NCBI RefSeq assembly: GCF_001889045.1
Contig: NZ_CP018155.1
Span: 310,001-374,000 of the forward strand
Direction: 5' to 3'
Source of the DNA: Tenacibaculum todarodis
GTDB taxonomy: Bacteria; Bacteroidota; Bacteroidia; Flavobacteriales; Flavobacteriaceae
DNA: 64,000 nucleotides
Shown here: positions 9,725 to 17,421 of the stretch, piece by piece
How the letters are laid out: each line of letters begins with the position of its first letter
How positions within the stretch are numbered: position 1 is the first letter of the stretch
The notes under the pieces: generated by a model
What the model was told of the DNA's origin: nothing
The model's input: only the letters and a program-made list of their open reading frames with translations
Databases searched by the model: none
Position numbers and translations under genes: made by a program

Positions 9725-9806
9725 ATTAAATTATTTTTAAATACGTCTCTATTTACATAAAAAATAACTAATAATCAATAGTGATTTGATTTTTTTATAC
9801 TGAATT

Positions 9807-9815
9807 TTATTCACA
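9807..9815 (+). promoter_or_regulatory. Single DnaA box upstream of dnaA
   Basis: TTATTCACA fits the DnaA-box consensus TTATNCACA. It lies about 79 bp before the dnaA ATG and overlaps a weak -7-like box (CACTTTTG, 9814-9821). One box suits autoregulation of dnaA. There is no cluster of boxes or AT-rich unwinding array that would mark an origin. Confidence 0.5.
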
Positions 9816-9893
9816 CTTTTGTAGAACGATAGAAAAGGGGTATTAAGAGGGCTTATATCTAGATTAAACAAACAAAAATTTACTATAACAATA

Positions 9894-11318
9894 ATGACTA
9901 AAACTGCTAACTCAGTTTGGAATGAATGCTTGTCTTTTATAAAGGACAACATAAAACCACAAGCATATAAAACATGGTTTGAACCAATAAAACCTGTAAA
10001 ATTAGCTGGTGAAGCATTAACAATACAAGTGCCAAGTAAATTTTTTTACGAGTGGTTAGAAGAGCACTATATTAAATTGTTAAGAGTTGCATTAGTTAGA
10101 GAGTTAGGTGCAGATGCAAAATTGATTTATGATGTACGTATGGAAAATACGTATAGTAGCAATAATCCACAGACAGTTAAAATACCAAGTTCTAATCGTA
10201 ATCCATTAAAAACTCAAAAAGTAACAGTTCCTTTAGAATCTAAAAGGGAATTAAAAAATCCTTTTATAATTCCAGGATTGCAAAAAGTAAAAATTGAATC
10301 TCAATTAAATCCGAATTATAATTTTACAAATTTTGTTGAAGGAGATTCTAACCGTTTAGCTCGCTCTGCTGGTATGGCAGTTGCAAATAAACCAGGAGGA
10401 ACTTCTTTTAATCCGTTATTAATTTACGGAGGTGTTGGTTTAGGAAAAACACATTTAGGGCACGCAATTGGTGTTGAGATAAAAGATAAATATCCAGATA
10501 AGACAGTTTTATATATTTCTTCGGAAAAATTTACACAACAATTTATAGATTCAGTAAAGTCTAATACACGTAATGACTTTATTCACTTCTATCAAATGAT
10601 AGATGTTCTTATAATTGATGATGTACAGTTCTTGTCAGGTAAAACTGGAACTCAAGATGTGTTTTTCCACATATTCAATCATTTACACCAAAATGGTAAG
10701 CAGGTAATTTTAACATCAGACAAAGCACCTGTGGATATGCAAGATATAGAACAGCGTTTACTTTCTCGTTTTAAATGGGGATTGTCTGCGGAGTTACAAG
10801 CGCCAGATTACGAAACACGAATTTCTATTCTTCAAAATAAATTATTTAGAGATGGTGTAGAAATGCCAGAAGAAATAGTTGAATATATTGCTAAAAACAT
10901 AAAATCTAACGTTCGTGAGCTAGAAGGTGTAATTATTTCTATGATTGCACAAGCATCTTTTAATAGAAAAGAATTTACCTTAGAATTAGCGAAACAAATT
11001 GTAGATAAGTTTGTTAAGAATACTAAGAAAGAAGTTTCAATAGACTTTATTCAGAAAGAAGTTTCTAAGTATTTTGATATGGATGTTGCTACATTGCAAT
11101 CTAAAACACGTAAGCGACATATTGTACAAGCACGTCAATTAGCAATGTTTTTTGCTAAAAGATTAACTAAAACTTCGTTAGCAAGTATTGGTAACCAAAT
11201 TGGTCAAAGAGACCATGCAACTGTGTTACACGCTTGTAAAACGGTTGATAATCTTACCGAAACGGATAAACAATTTAGAAAATACGTTGAGGATTTAAGA
11301 AAGAAACTTACTTTTTAA
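9894..11318 (+). CDS. dnaA: Chromosomal replication initiator DnaA
   Basis: The AAA+ protein that binds DnaA boxes, opens oriC and loads the helicase. It has 474 residues: domain I (WFEPIKPVKL region), a variable linker (about 85-125), and the ATPase core with Walker A GGVGLGKTH (about 179-187), Walker B IIDDVQF and sensor motifs. The C-terminal helix-turn-helix carries the DnaA signature (IGQRDHATVLHACKTV). The start is the ATG at 9894. It is followed by a strong terminator. dnaN is not adjacent, which fits the scattered replication genes of Bacteroidota. One DnaA box lies upstream. Confidence 0.98.
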   Translation: MTKTANSVWNECLSFIKDNIKPQAYKTWFEPIKPVKLAGEALTIQVPSKFFYEWLEEHYIKLLRVALVRELGADAKLIYDVRMENTYSSNNPQTVKIPSSNRNPLKTQKVTVPLESKRELKNPFIIPGLQKVKIESQLNPNYNFTNFVEGDSNRLARSAGMAVANKPGGTSFNPLLIYGGVGLGKTHLGHAIGVEIKDKYPDKTVLYISSEKFTQQFIDSVKSNTRNDFIHFYQMIDVLIIDDVQFLSGKTGTQDVFFHIFNHLHQNGKQVILTSDKAPVDMQDIEQRLLSRFKWGLSAELQAPDYETRISILQNKLFRDGVEMPEEIVEYIAKNIKSNVRELEGVIISMIAQASFNRKEFTLELAKQIVDKFVKNTKKEVSIDFIQKEVSKYFDMDVATLQSKTRKRHIVQARQLAMFFAKRLTKTSLASIGNQIGQRDHATVLHACKTVDNLTETDKQFRKYVEDLRKKLTF

Positions 11319-11325
11319 AATATAC

Positions 11326-11352
11326 AACCTCACTTTTTGTGAGGTTTTTTTT
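11326..11352 (+). terminator. Rho-independent terminator after dnaA
   Basis: 8-bp stem AACCTCAC/GTGAGGTT, TTTTT loop, then an eight-T run. It separates dnaA from the phosphatase gene, whose ATG is only 13 bp further on. Confidence 0.88.
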
Positions 11353-11364
11353 AATCTCTTTTAT

Positions 11365-11811
11365 ATGAAAATACTAATGGTTTGTTTAGGTAATATTTGT
11401 CGTTCGCCTTTGGCGGAAGGAATCCTGCAATCTAAAGTTTCCGAGAGTATTTTTGTGGATTCCGCTGGAACTGCTGGGTATTATGAAGGACGTTTGCCAG
11501 ATTCTCGATCTATTGAAGTTGCTAAAAAGCACGGTATTGATATTGCGAATCAAAAATGCAGAAAATTTAATGTTGAAGATTTTGATAATTTTGATTTAAT
11601 ATATGTGATGGATCAAGGTAATTATGTTGAAGTAAGGAATGTTTCTAGGAATGAGAAGGATATGCAAAAGGTAAAAATGATTTTAAATGAAGTTTACCCA
11701 AATTCAAATAAAAGCGTTCCAGATCCATATTTTGGAGGAGATTCTGGATTTGATAATGTCTATGAAATGCTTGATGAAGCGTGTACTATAATTGTTAAAA
11801 AACTACAATAA
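11365..11811 (+). CDS. Low-molecular-weight protein tyrosine phosphatase (Wzb type)
   Basis: A 148-residue phosphatase with the P-loop CLGNICRS (C7-x5-R13) right after the first strand and the general-acid motif DPYFGG (D about 119). It hydrolyses phosphotyrosine through a cysteinyl-phosphate intermediate. Family members commonly dephosphorylate BY kinases such as Wzc. A Wzc-type kinase lies 2 kb upstream with only dnaA and a thioesterase gene between, so it is a good candidate partner (inference). The stop codon overlaps the next start as TAATG, so the two are translationally coupled. Confidence 0.94.
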   Translation: MKILMVCLGNICRSPLAEGILQSKVSESIFVDSAGTAGYYEGRLPDSRSIEVAKKHGIDIANQKCRKFNVEDFDNFDLIYVMDQGNYVEVRNVSRNEKDMQKVKMILNEVYPNSNKSVPDPYFGGDSGFDNVYEMLDEACTIIVKKLQ

Positions 11812-12515
11812 TGAACGGTAAATTATATTTAATTCCTACAACTTTAGGCGATACAGAACCTTTAGAAGTAATGCCATTATCGGTAAAAAAAGTTGTTGAA
11901 CAAATCGATTATTTTATTGTAGAAAATGAAAAATCTGCTCGTAGATTTATCAAAAAAATTACACCAAAAAAATCACAAGCATCTTTAGAATTGATGCTTT
12001 TAGACAAATATGCAGACGCTTTTGAAACCGATAGTTATTTAGATGTATGTAAAAAAGGAATTAATGTTGGTTTGCTTTCCGAAGCAGGAGTTCCTGCCGT
12101 TGCAGATCCAGGAGCAACTATTGTAAAGTTAGCGCATGATAATAATATTCAAGTTGTACCGTTAGTTGGGCCTTCTTCAATTTTAATGGCAATAATGGCT
12201 TCTGGTATGAATGGGCAAAGTTTTGCTTTTAATGGTTATTTACCAATTGACAAATCAGAAAGAAAAAGAGCAATTAAAGATTTAGAGAAGTTGTCTAAAG
12301 ATAAAAATCAATCTCAAATCTTTATTGAAACGCCGTATAGAAATGAAAAAATGTTGGCAGATTTAAAAGCAGCTTTATCACCAGTAACTAACTTGTGTAT
12401 TGCTTGCGATATTTCGCTTCCTTCAGAATATATTAAAACATATTCAATAAACGATTGGAAAAAACAAAAGCCAGATTTACATAAGCGTCCAGCAATTTTT
12501 ATTATTCAGAAGTAA
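11811..12515 (+). CDS. RsmI-like SAM-dependent (tetrapyrrole-type) methyltransferase
   Basis: A 234-residue protein of the TP_methylase superfamily, resembling RsmI, which makes the 2'-O-methylation of C1402 in 16S rRNA. Visible: N-terminal LYLIPTTLGD, the GLLSEAGVPAVADPGA motif of the SAM pocket, LVGPSSILMAIMASG, and FIETPYRN, all typical of RsmI. It is shorter than E. coli RsmI (about 286) and lacks its C-terminal extension. Many Bacteroidota carry both a full RsmI and this shorter paralogue, so the exact target is uncertain. It is coupled to the phosphatase gene by a TAATG overlap. Confidence 0.85.
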   Translation: MNGKLYLIPTTLGDTEPLEVMPLSVKKVVEQIDYFIVENEKSARRFIKKITPKKSQASLELMLLDKYADAFETDSYLDVCKKGINVGLLSEAGVPAVADPGATIVKLAHDNNIQVVPLVGPSSILMAIMASGMNGQSFAFNGYLPIDKSERKRAIKDLEKLSKDKNQSQIFIETPYRNEKMLADLKAALSPVTNLCIACDISLPSEYIKTYSINDWKKQKPDLHKRPAIFIIQK

Positions 12516-12546
12516 TAAAATAATTTTAAGAAATTCTTTTATTTAG

Positions 12547-12566
12547 ATTCCCGTTTTCACGGGAAT
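12547..12566. repeat. Short palindromic repeat between convergent genes
   Basis: ATTCCCG-TTTTCA-CGGGAAT, a perfect 7-bp stem, followed by GACA. A decayed relative (TTTTTGTCTTCGCAGGAATGACA type) lies at about 51980-52002. It sits between two convergent genes and may stop transcription from both sides, although T-runs are weak. Confidence 0.6.
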
Positions 12567-12597
12567 GACAATTTTAAAGGAAGTTTCTTTTTTTCTA

Positions 12598-13161
12598 TTA
12601 AACTGTAGCTTTTTTATTTGCTTGAATAACAGAAACATCATATCCTTTAAATTTATTTAAATAAGATTCAATTGTTGCTCCATAAGCGTCAGAGAACTTG
12701 TTTACACCTTTACTACGTAAGTATTTTTTTACATTTCCAGCACCACTTAAATGAGCGGCTGCTAAAATTCCAGACTCTGTAATTTTAATACCGTTTATGG
12801 TTTTTCCTACAGAACGTTTTATGTCCTTTCTTAAAATGTATTTATTTACTTTACAAAGTGCTATAAACGCTTTTTCTTGCAATTCTGGAGTGTTTAAAAA
12901 TGCTTTTGTATTATAAATTCTAAAACGTAGTAAAGTGGTTTTACCAAATTGATATTTACCAAGATATCCTAAAGAGTTTACAGCATTGTATTTTCCTTGA
13001 GATTCTTTAAAAGCTAAAGCTTCTTTAAAGCCAATAAAGTCTTTTTGTAAAAGAGGAATTACCACCGAGTTTGTATTTGTAACGGTAGCTTTATTTATAG
13101 TTTTACTTTCTTTTGGGTTAGTAGTAGTAAAGTTGGTTAAACCTATAAAAACTAAAATCAA
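12598..13161 (-). CDS. Secreted lysozyme/transglycosylase-fold protein
   Basis: About 187 residues. A hydrophobic N-terminus (signal-like) and threonine/asparagine-rich linker come first. They are followed by a lysozyme-like core with the glutamate in ALAFKESQGKYNAV, the GYLGKYQFG motif, and a C-terminal GILAAAHLSGAGNVKKYL motif, both typical of SLT/lysozyme-fold muramidases. Related flavobacterial proteins are often labelled peptidoglycan-binding. It probably cleaves or binds cell-wall glycan in the periplasm. There is no ATG: the frame contains no methionine codon near the start, so translation must begin at TTG (13159-13161) or at an ATT five codons upstream, which would give IRNLILILVFIG. 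A -7 box lies at 13202-13209. Confidence 0.7.
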   Translation of the reverse strand: MILVFIGLTNFTTTNPKESKTINKATVTNTNSVVIPLLQKDFIGFKEALAFKESQGKYNAVNSLGYLGKYQFGKTTLLRFRIYNTKAFLNTPELQEKAFIALCKVNKYILRKDIKRSVGKTINGIKITESGILAAAHLSGAGNVKKYLRSKGVNKFSDAYGATIESYLNKFKGYDVSVIQANKKATV

Positions 13162-13201
13162 TATTAAATTTCTAATAACTAATTGTTTCTGTTTAGCGAT
13201 G

Positions 13202-13209
13202 CAAAGATA
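13202..13209 (-). promoter_or_regulatory. -7 promoter box for the lysozyme-fold gene
   Basis: TATCTTTG on the minus strand, a full match to TAnnTTTG, about 40 bp before the TTG start. It supports a transcript that begins near 13196 and so limits how far upstream translation could start. Confidence 0.6.
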
Positions 13210-13377
13210 CAGGTAAAATAATTAAACACCTAATAATCAATAATTTACAGTGTTTTTCATTTTATCAAATTAGGAATTTCACTATGCTTTTTTTGTAAAT
13301 GAATGCGTTTAATCTAGTATCTGTTGAATTGTATTTAATAAAGTGGTTAATTTATTGCGAATAAAATTTTGTTAATA

Positions 13378-14403
13378 TTATCTTCCAATTCCTCTTTGAT
13401 TAATCCATCGTTGGTATTTTGCGGCATTTCTATTATGTTGAGATAATGTTTTTGCAAACTCATGAAAACCAATTTTATCAACACTAGCGCACATATACAT
13501 GTATTTGTGTTTAGCAGGATTTAAAACGGCATCTATTGCAGAAACATCTGGCATTGCAATTAACGTTGGCGGTAAGCCTGTGTTTTTATAAGTGTTATAA
13601 GGCGATTTTAATTCCAAGTCTTTAGTAAGTACTCTTTTTACAACAAAATCTTGGCCTTTAATTTCTTTAACACAATAGATAATAGTTGGGTCTGCTTGAA
13701 GCGGCCAACCTCCTTTTAATCTGTTTAAATACAATCCAGCAACAATTGGACGTTCGCTTTTTTGAGCAGTTTCTTTTTGCACTATAGAAGCTAATGTAAT
13801 AACTTGATCTTTTGTTAAGCCTAGTTTATTTGCTTTTTCTAATCTATTAGAATTCCAAAAGCGTTTGTATTCTCGCAACATTTTATCTCTAAATTTTTCA
13901 GCGGAAGTATTCCAATAAACCTCATAACTATTAGGAATGTAAATTTGAATAGCAGCTTTTTTAGATAAGTTGTTTTTTGATAAAAAAGATGTATCAGTAA
14001 AAGCGTTCAGTAAAGAAATAGAGTCGGTTTCTAATTGTTCAGCAATTCTACCTGCTAATTTTTCTACTGTATCTTGGTTGTTAAAAGCTATTTTTATTGG
14101 AGCTTGATTTCCAATGCGTAACATGTTTACGATGTCGTTATTAGACATTCCTTCTTTTAGTACATATCTACCAGGTTTGGGCTTAGAGAAATTCTTTTTA
14201 GCTGACACCCAAAGAAATGTTTCTGGACTTTTAGAAAAAGGTGCTAGTTTTTCTTTTACATCAATAAGACTTTCCTTAGAACTAACAAAAAGGATAGTTT
14301 CTTTTGTAATGGTGTTACCAAAGATTTTTTGGTAGTAGTTAAACCCAATAATTCCTGCAAATAAAAGGAATCCAATAATTCCGTATAAAAGTTTTTTATT
14401 CAT
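13378..14403 (-). CDS. mltG: Endolytic murein transglycosylase MltG
   Basis: A 341-residue YceG/MltG protein that cuts nascent glycan strands at the inner membrane and is thought to set strand length. It has one N-terminal membrane helix (about 4-23), then a LysM-like subdomain, then the catalytic domain. The key glutamate is in ASIVQKETAQKSERPIVAGL. The C-terminal signature includes LQADPTIIYC and SPYNTYKNTGLPPTLIAMP. It is the last gene of the operon dapF-GNAT-mltG, with 34 bp between it and the GNAT gene. The length and motifs look intact. Confidence 0.95.
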   Translation of the reverse strand: MNKKLLYGIIGFLLFAGIIGFNYYQKIFGNTITKETILFVSSKESLIDVKEKLAPFSKSPETFLWVSAKKNFSKPKPGRYVLKEGMSNNDIVNMLRIGNQAPIKIAFNNQDTVEKLAGRIAEQLETDSISLLNAFTDTSFLSKNNLSKKAAIQIYIPNSYEVYWNTSAEKFRDKMLREYKRFWNSNRLEKANKLGLTKDQVITLASIVQKETAQKSERPIVAGLYLNRLKGGWPLQADPTIIYCVKEIKGQDFVVKRVLTKDLELKSPYNTYKNTGLPPTLIAMPDVSAIDAVLNPAKHKYMYMCASVDKIGFHEFAKTLSQHNRNAAKYQRWINQRGIGR

Positions 14404-14437
14404 AAAATTTAAATATTTTTTCTTGAGCTTATAAAGC

Positions 14438-14977
14438 TTAATCCTTCTTAAAGGGTTTGTTGATAAGTTGAAATAAGATTTCGTTTTTATAATTCCCTTC
14501 GGATAAAATCCAGTCTTTTTTTATGCCAATTTGTGTAAAATTATGTTTCTTGAATAATGCTAAGCTTTTAGCGTTGTCTTCCGTAATATTAGCAAAAAGT
14601 TGATGTAAATTTAAGTGTTTAAAACAATAATTAATTAATAATTCTAAAGCTTCTGATGCAAAACCGTTTTGTTGTTCTTTTTCAGCAATTAAAACACCAA
14701 TTCCTGCGCGTTTATGTTGTGGATTAAAATCGAATACATCGATCATTCCAATTTGTTTGCCTGAACTAATCTCTTCAATTATTAAGCGAAGTTGTTTAGC
14801 TTCAAAAATATCTAAATGTGCATTTTCTAAATATTGTTTCAATAAAAATTTAGAAAAAGGAGTTTGCGTATGACTAACTTCCCAAAAAGCTTCATTGTTT
14901 TCTGTGTTGAATAGAAACTCTAAATCTTCGGGTTCTAAGGCTCTTAATTTTATTTTTTGACCTAAAAGTGTTTGCAT
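14438..14977 (-). CDS. GNAT-family N-acetyltransferase (RimJ/RimL-like)
   Basis: 179 residues with the Acetyltransf_3 pattern of RimJ/RimL-type enzymes: N-terminal IKLRALEPEDLEFLF, the acetyl-CoA-binding region HKRAGIGVLIAEKEQQNGFA, and the C-terminal NAKSLALFKKHNFTQIG. It transfers an acetyl group to an amine. The substrate (protein N-terminus, small molecule or antibiotic) is unknown. The start codon overlaps the dapF stop as TAATG, and mltG follows closely. The context with dapF and mltG is cell-wall related, but similar operons in Flavobacteriaceae give no proven role. Confidence 0.85.
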   Translation of the reverse strand: MQTLLGQKIKLRALEPEDLEFLFNTENNEAFWEVSHTQTPFSKFLLKQYLENAHLDIFEAKQLRLIIEEISSGKQIGMIDVFDFNPQHKRAGIGVLIAEKEQQNGFASEALELLINYCFKHLNLHQLFANITEDNAKSLALFKKHNFTQIGIKKDWILSEGNYKNEILFQLINKPFKKD

Positions 14978-15747
14978 TATATTTCTATTTCACCATTAAA
15001 AACAAATTGAGCAGGTCCTTTTAAAAATACATTTTTATAAACGCCCTTTTCTTCAGTAAATGAAACCTCTAAATTTCCTCCTTCAACAGGTAAAGAAATT
15101 AAGTTACTGTTTGTTTTATTTGTTTTATGCATTGCAATAGCAACTGCTGTAACTCCAGTTCCGCAAGCTAAAGTTTCATCTTCTACACCTTTTTCATAAG
15201 TTCTAACTCTAAAAGTGGAAGCATCAATTTGTTGTACAAAGTTTACGTTACTTCCAGGATCTTGATAGCTGTTTCTAATTTCTTTTCCGTTTTTAAAAAC
15301 AGGATACTCTTCTAAATCATCAACAATTTCTACATGATGCTGTGTTCCTGTGTGCATAAAAACTGAGTTGTCATTCAGTTGTATTTCATTAACATCAATC
15401 ATTTGTAAAGAAACAATACCGTTTTCAATTTTAGCAAAATGTTTTCCATCAACAGCTAAAAAGGTAGTTTTTTTTTCAATAATATTTAGTTTTTTAGCAA
15501 AAGCAACTGCACATCTTGCTCCGTTTCCACAAAAAGTTTGACTTCCATCAGCATTAAAATACACCATTTTAAAATCTGTATTTTCATCATTTTCAATTAG
15601 AATAACACCGTCTGAACCAATTCCAAAATTTCTATTACATAATTTATGGATTATTTCTGCGTTGTTTTTAGGAAAGGTATTTGCTCTGTTGTCAAACATT
15701 ACAAAATCATTTCCTGTGCCTTGATATTTATAAAAAGTTAAATTCAT
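14977..15747 (-). CDS. dapF: Diaminopimelate epimerase
   Basis: Converts LL- to meso-diaminopimelate for lysine and peptidoglycan synthesis. It has 256 residues in two mirror-image domains, each giving one catalytic cysteine: FCGNGARC (about residues 71-78) and ACGTGVTA (near residue 194). The N-terminal YQGTGNDFVMFDNR is also diagnostic. It is first in the operon with a GNAT gene and mltG. dapA, in the same pathway, is at 24514-25389. A full -7 box ends only five bases before the ATG, so the mRNA is probably leaderless or nearly so. Confidence 0.97.
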   Translation of the reverse strand: MNLTFYKYQGTGNDFVMFDNRANTFPKNNAEIIHKLCNRNFGIGSDGVILIENDENTDFKMVYFNADGSQTFCGNGARCAVAFAKKLNIIEKKTTFLAVDGKHFAKIENGIVSLQMIDVNEIQLNDNSVFMHTGTQHHVEIVDDLEEYPVFKNGKEIRNSYQDPGSNVNFVQQIDASTFRVRTYEKGVEDETLACGTGVTAVAIAMHKTNKTNSNLISLPVEGGNLEVSFTEEKGVYKNVFLKGPAQFVFNGEIEI

Positions 15748-15752
15748 TACCG

Positions 15753-15760
15753 CAAAGATA
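15753..15760 (-). promoter_or_regulatory. -7 promoter box immediately upstream of dapF
   Basis: TATCTTTG on the minus strand, five bases (CGGTA) before the dapF ATG. Transcription from such a box starts a few bases downstream, which is at or next to the start codon. Confidence 0.65.
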
Positions 15761-15849
15761 GCAAATTTAGCAGCATTTAAAACTTGTTAAATAGCCGTTA
15801 AAGTCCGTTAAAATGAAGTTAAACAGATTTATTGAATTTGTTAAAAGTG

Positions 15850-15857
15850 TATATTTG
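15850..15857 (+). promoter_or_regulatory. -7 promoter box for the DegP-type protease
   Basis: TATATTTG, a full match to TAnnTTTG, 25 bp before the ATG. A possible TTTA -33 lies at 15828-15831. Confidence 0.6.
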
Positions 15858-15882
15858 AGTGTAAATAAAAACAAAAAATAAA

Positions 15883-17262
15883 ATGAGAAAAGTATTCGGA
15901 ATTATTGGAGCTGCTATTCTTGGAGGAATAGTAACGTTGGGAGGTTACAAATTAATAATTGAAAAACCTCAAGTTGTTGTTGAGCAAACTACAACACCTA
16001 ATATGCAAATGGTAAATGCAAATTATAGTCCAGAAGTTATAAATACCTCAAGTGCGCCAACAGATTTTACGGAGGCTGCAGAAAAAACGGTGCACGCGGT
16101 TGTACATGTTAAAAATACAAATACAAAATCTTCAGTAAACTCGCTGTCAGATTTATTTTATGGAGGTGTTCCAAGAGCGCAAGTTGGTACTGGAAGTGGA
16201 GTTATTATTTCTCCAGATGGTTATATTGTTTCTAATAACCACGTAATTGCCAATGCAAACGATTTAGAGATTACGTTAAATAACAAGAAAAAATATAAGG
16301 CAGCATTAATTGCTACTGATGAAAAGAATGATATTGCTTTATTGAAAATTGATGCTGGTTTCGATTTACCTTATATACCTTTTGCAAATTCAGACAATGT
16401 AAAAATTGGTGAATGGGTTTTGGCTGTTGGTAATCCATATAATTTAAATTCAACCGTAACCGCTGGTATTGTAAGTGCTAAAGGAAGAGATTTAGAAGGA
16501 AATAGAAATATTGATGCTTTTATACAAACAGATGCAGCAGTTAATCCAGGAAATAGTGGAGGAGCTTTGGTTAATATACGAGGAGAATTAATAGGTATTA
16601 ATACAGCTATTACATCAAAAACTGGTTCTTTTATTGGGTATTCTTTTGCAGTGCCGTCTAATATTGCACGTAAAGTTGTAGATGATTTATTAGAGTTCGG
16701 AAATGTACAAGAGGCTATTTTAGGAATAAATGTTGATGGATCTCCTTCAACAAATGATATTGAAGGTGTTAAAATAGCATCAGTAACAGAAGATGGTGGT
16801 GCAAAAAGCGCTGGTATTATAGAGGGAGATGTTATTGTTAAAGTTAATAATGTTAAAATTTCTAAGTTTTCTGAACTTACGGGACAATTAAAAGCAAAAA
16901 GACCTGGGGATTTTGTTGAAATTACAATAGATAGAAATGGAAGTGAGCTTAAAAAGCAAGTTAAGTTGAGTAAAAAGGACACGTATTATTCTCAAGGATT
17001 TGGTGTTCAATTAAAAGATTTAACCGAGAAAGAGAAAAAGGAAAAAGGAATTTCTTACGGAGCTAAAATTGTAGATGCATCTAACAGTAAAGGTTTCACG
17101 TATTTTAATGTTGGAAAAGGTTATGTTTTAACAAAAATAAATAATATAAAAGTGAATAGTGCTTCAGAGGCTGTTTCTATTTTAGATAAATACACAGGTA
17201 ATCAACACTTCTATCTAGAAACCATAAATCCAAAAGGAGAATTAGAACGATATAGATTTTAA
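15883..17262 (+). CDS. DegP/HtrA-type periplasmic serine protease
   Basis: A trypsin-like protease with PDZ domains that degrades or refolds damaged envelope proteins. It has 459 residues: an N-terminal signal anchor (about 4-24), protease domain with the triad His120 (NNHVI), Asp150 (KNDIALLK) and Ser225 (NPGNSGGA), PDZ1 (about 280-370) and a shorter, divergent PDZ2 to the end. The start at 15883 follows an A-rich leader and a good -7 box. The gene stands alone between divergent dapF and a strong terminator. Whether it is closer to DegP, DegQ or DegS cannot be settled. Two PDZ domains argue against DegS. Confidence 0.93.
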   Translation: MRKVFGIIGAAILGGIVTLGGYKLIIEKPQVVVEQTTTPNMQMVNANYSPEVINTSSAPTDFTEAAEKTVHAVVHVKNTNTKSSVNSLSDLFYGGVPRAQVGTGSGVIISPDGYIVSNNHVIANANDLEITLNNKKKYKAALIATDEKNDIALLKIDAGFDLPYIPFANSDNVKIGEWVLAVGNPYNLNSTVTAGIVSAKGRDLEGNRNIDAFIQTDAAVNPGNSGGALVNIRGELIGINTAITSKTGSFIGYSFAVPSNIARKVVDDLLEFGNVQEAILGINVDGSPSTNDIEGVKIASVTEDGGAKSAGIIEGDVIVKVNNVKISKFSELTGQLKAKRPGDFVEITIDRNGSELKKQVKLSKKDTYYSQGFGVQLKDLTEKEKKEKGISYGAKIVDASNSKGFTYFNVGKGYVLTKINNIKVNSASEAVSILDKYTGNQHFYLETINPKGELERYRF

Positions 17263-17286
17263 ATAGATGTTAGCTATGTTTTTTAG

Positions 17287-17319
17287 ATCCGGTTTTGACT
17301 TATCAAAGCCGGATTTTTT
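17287..17319 (+). terminator. Rho-independent terminator after the DegP-type gene
   Basis: 12-bp stem ATCCGGTTTTGA/TCAAAGCCGGAT (one G-T pair), CTTA loop, then a T-run. Confidence 0.85.
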
Positions 17320-17347
17320 ATGCCATGAATTTTGCGTGAAAATTATA

Positions 17348-17363
17348 ACGAAATCGATTTCGT
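17348..17363. promoter_or_regulatory. 16-bp perfect palindrome at the GAPDH promoter (candidate operator)
   Basis: ACGAAATCGATTTCGT is perfectly self-complementary with no loop. That is a protein-binding dyad rather than an RNA hairpin. It covers the expected -33 position (TTTC at 17358-17361) relative to the -7 box at 17381-17388. A dimeric regulator bound here would block or recruit polymerase. Confidence 0.6.
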
Positions 17364-17380
17364 ATTCTAAAAAAAAGGAA

Positions 17381-17388
17381 TACTTTTG
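17381..17388 (+). promoter_or_regulatory. -7 promoter box for GAPDH
   Basis: TACTTTTG, a full match to TAnnTTTG, 33 bp before the chosen ATG at 17422. Confidence 0.7.
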
Positions 17389-17421
17389 CATCAAATTTTA
17401 AAAATTTTCAACAACACAACT

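Noticed and set aside
9724..9894. Replication origin beside dnaA
   Set aside because: Only one DnaA box is present, with no box cluster or unwinding repeats, and dnaN is not adjacent.
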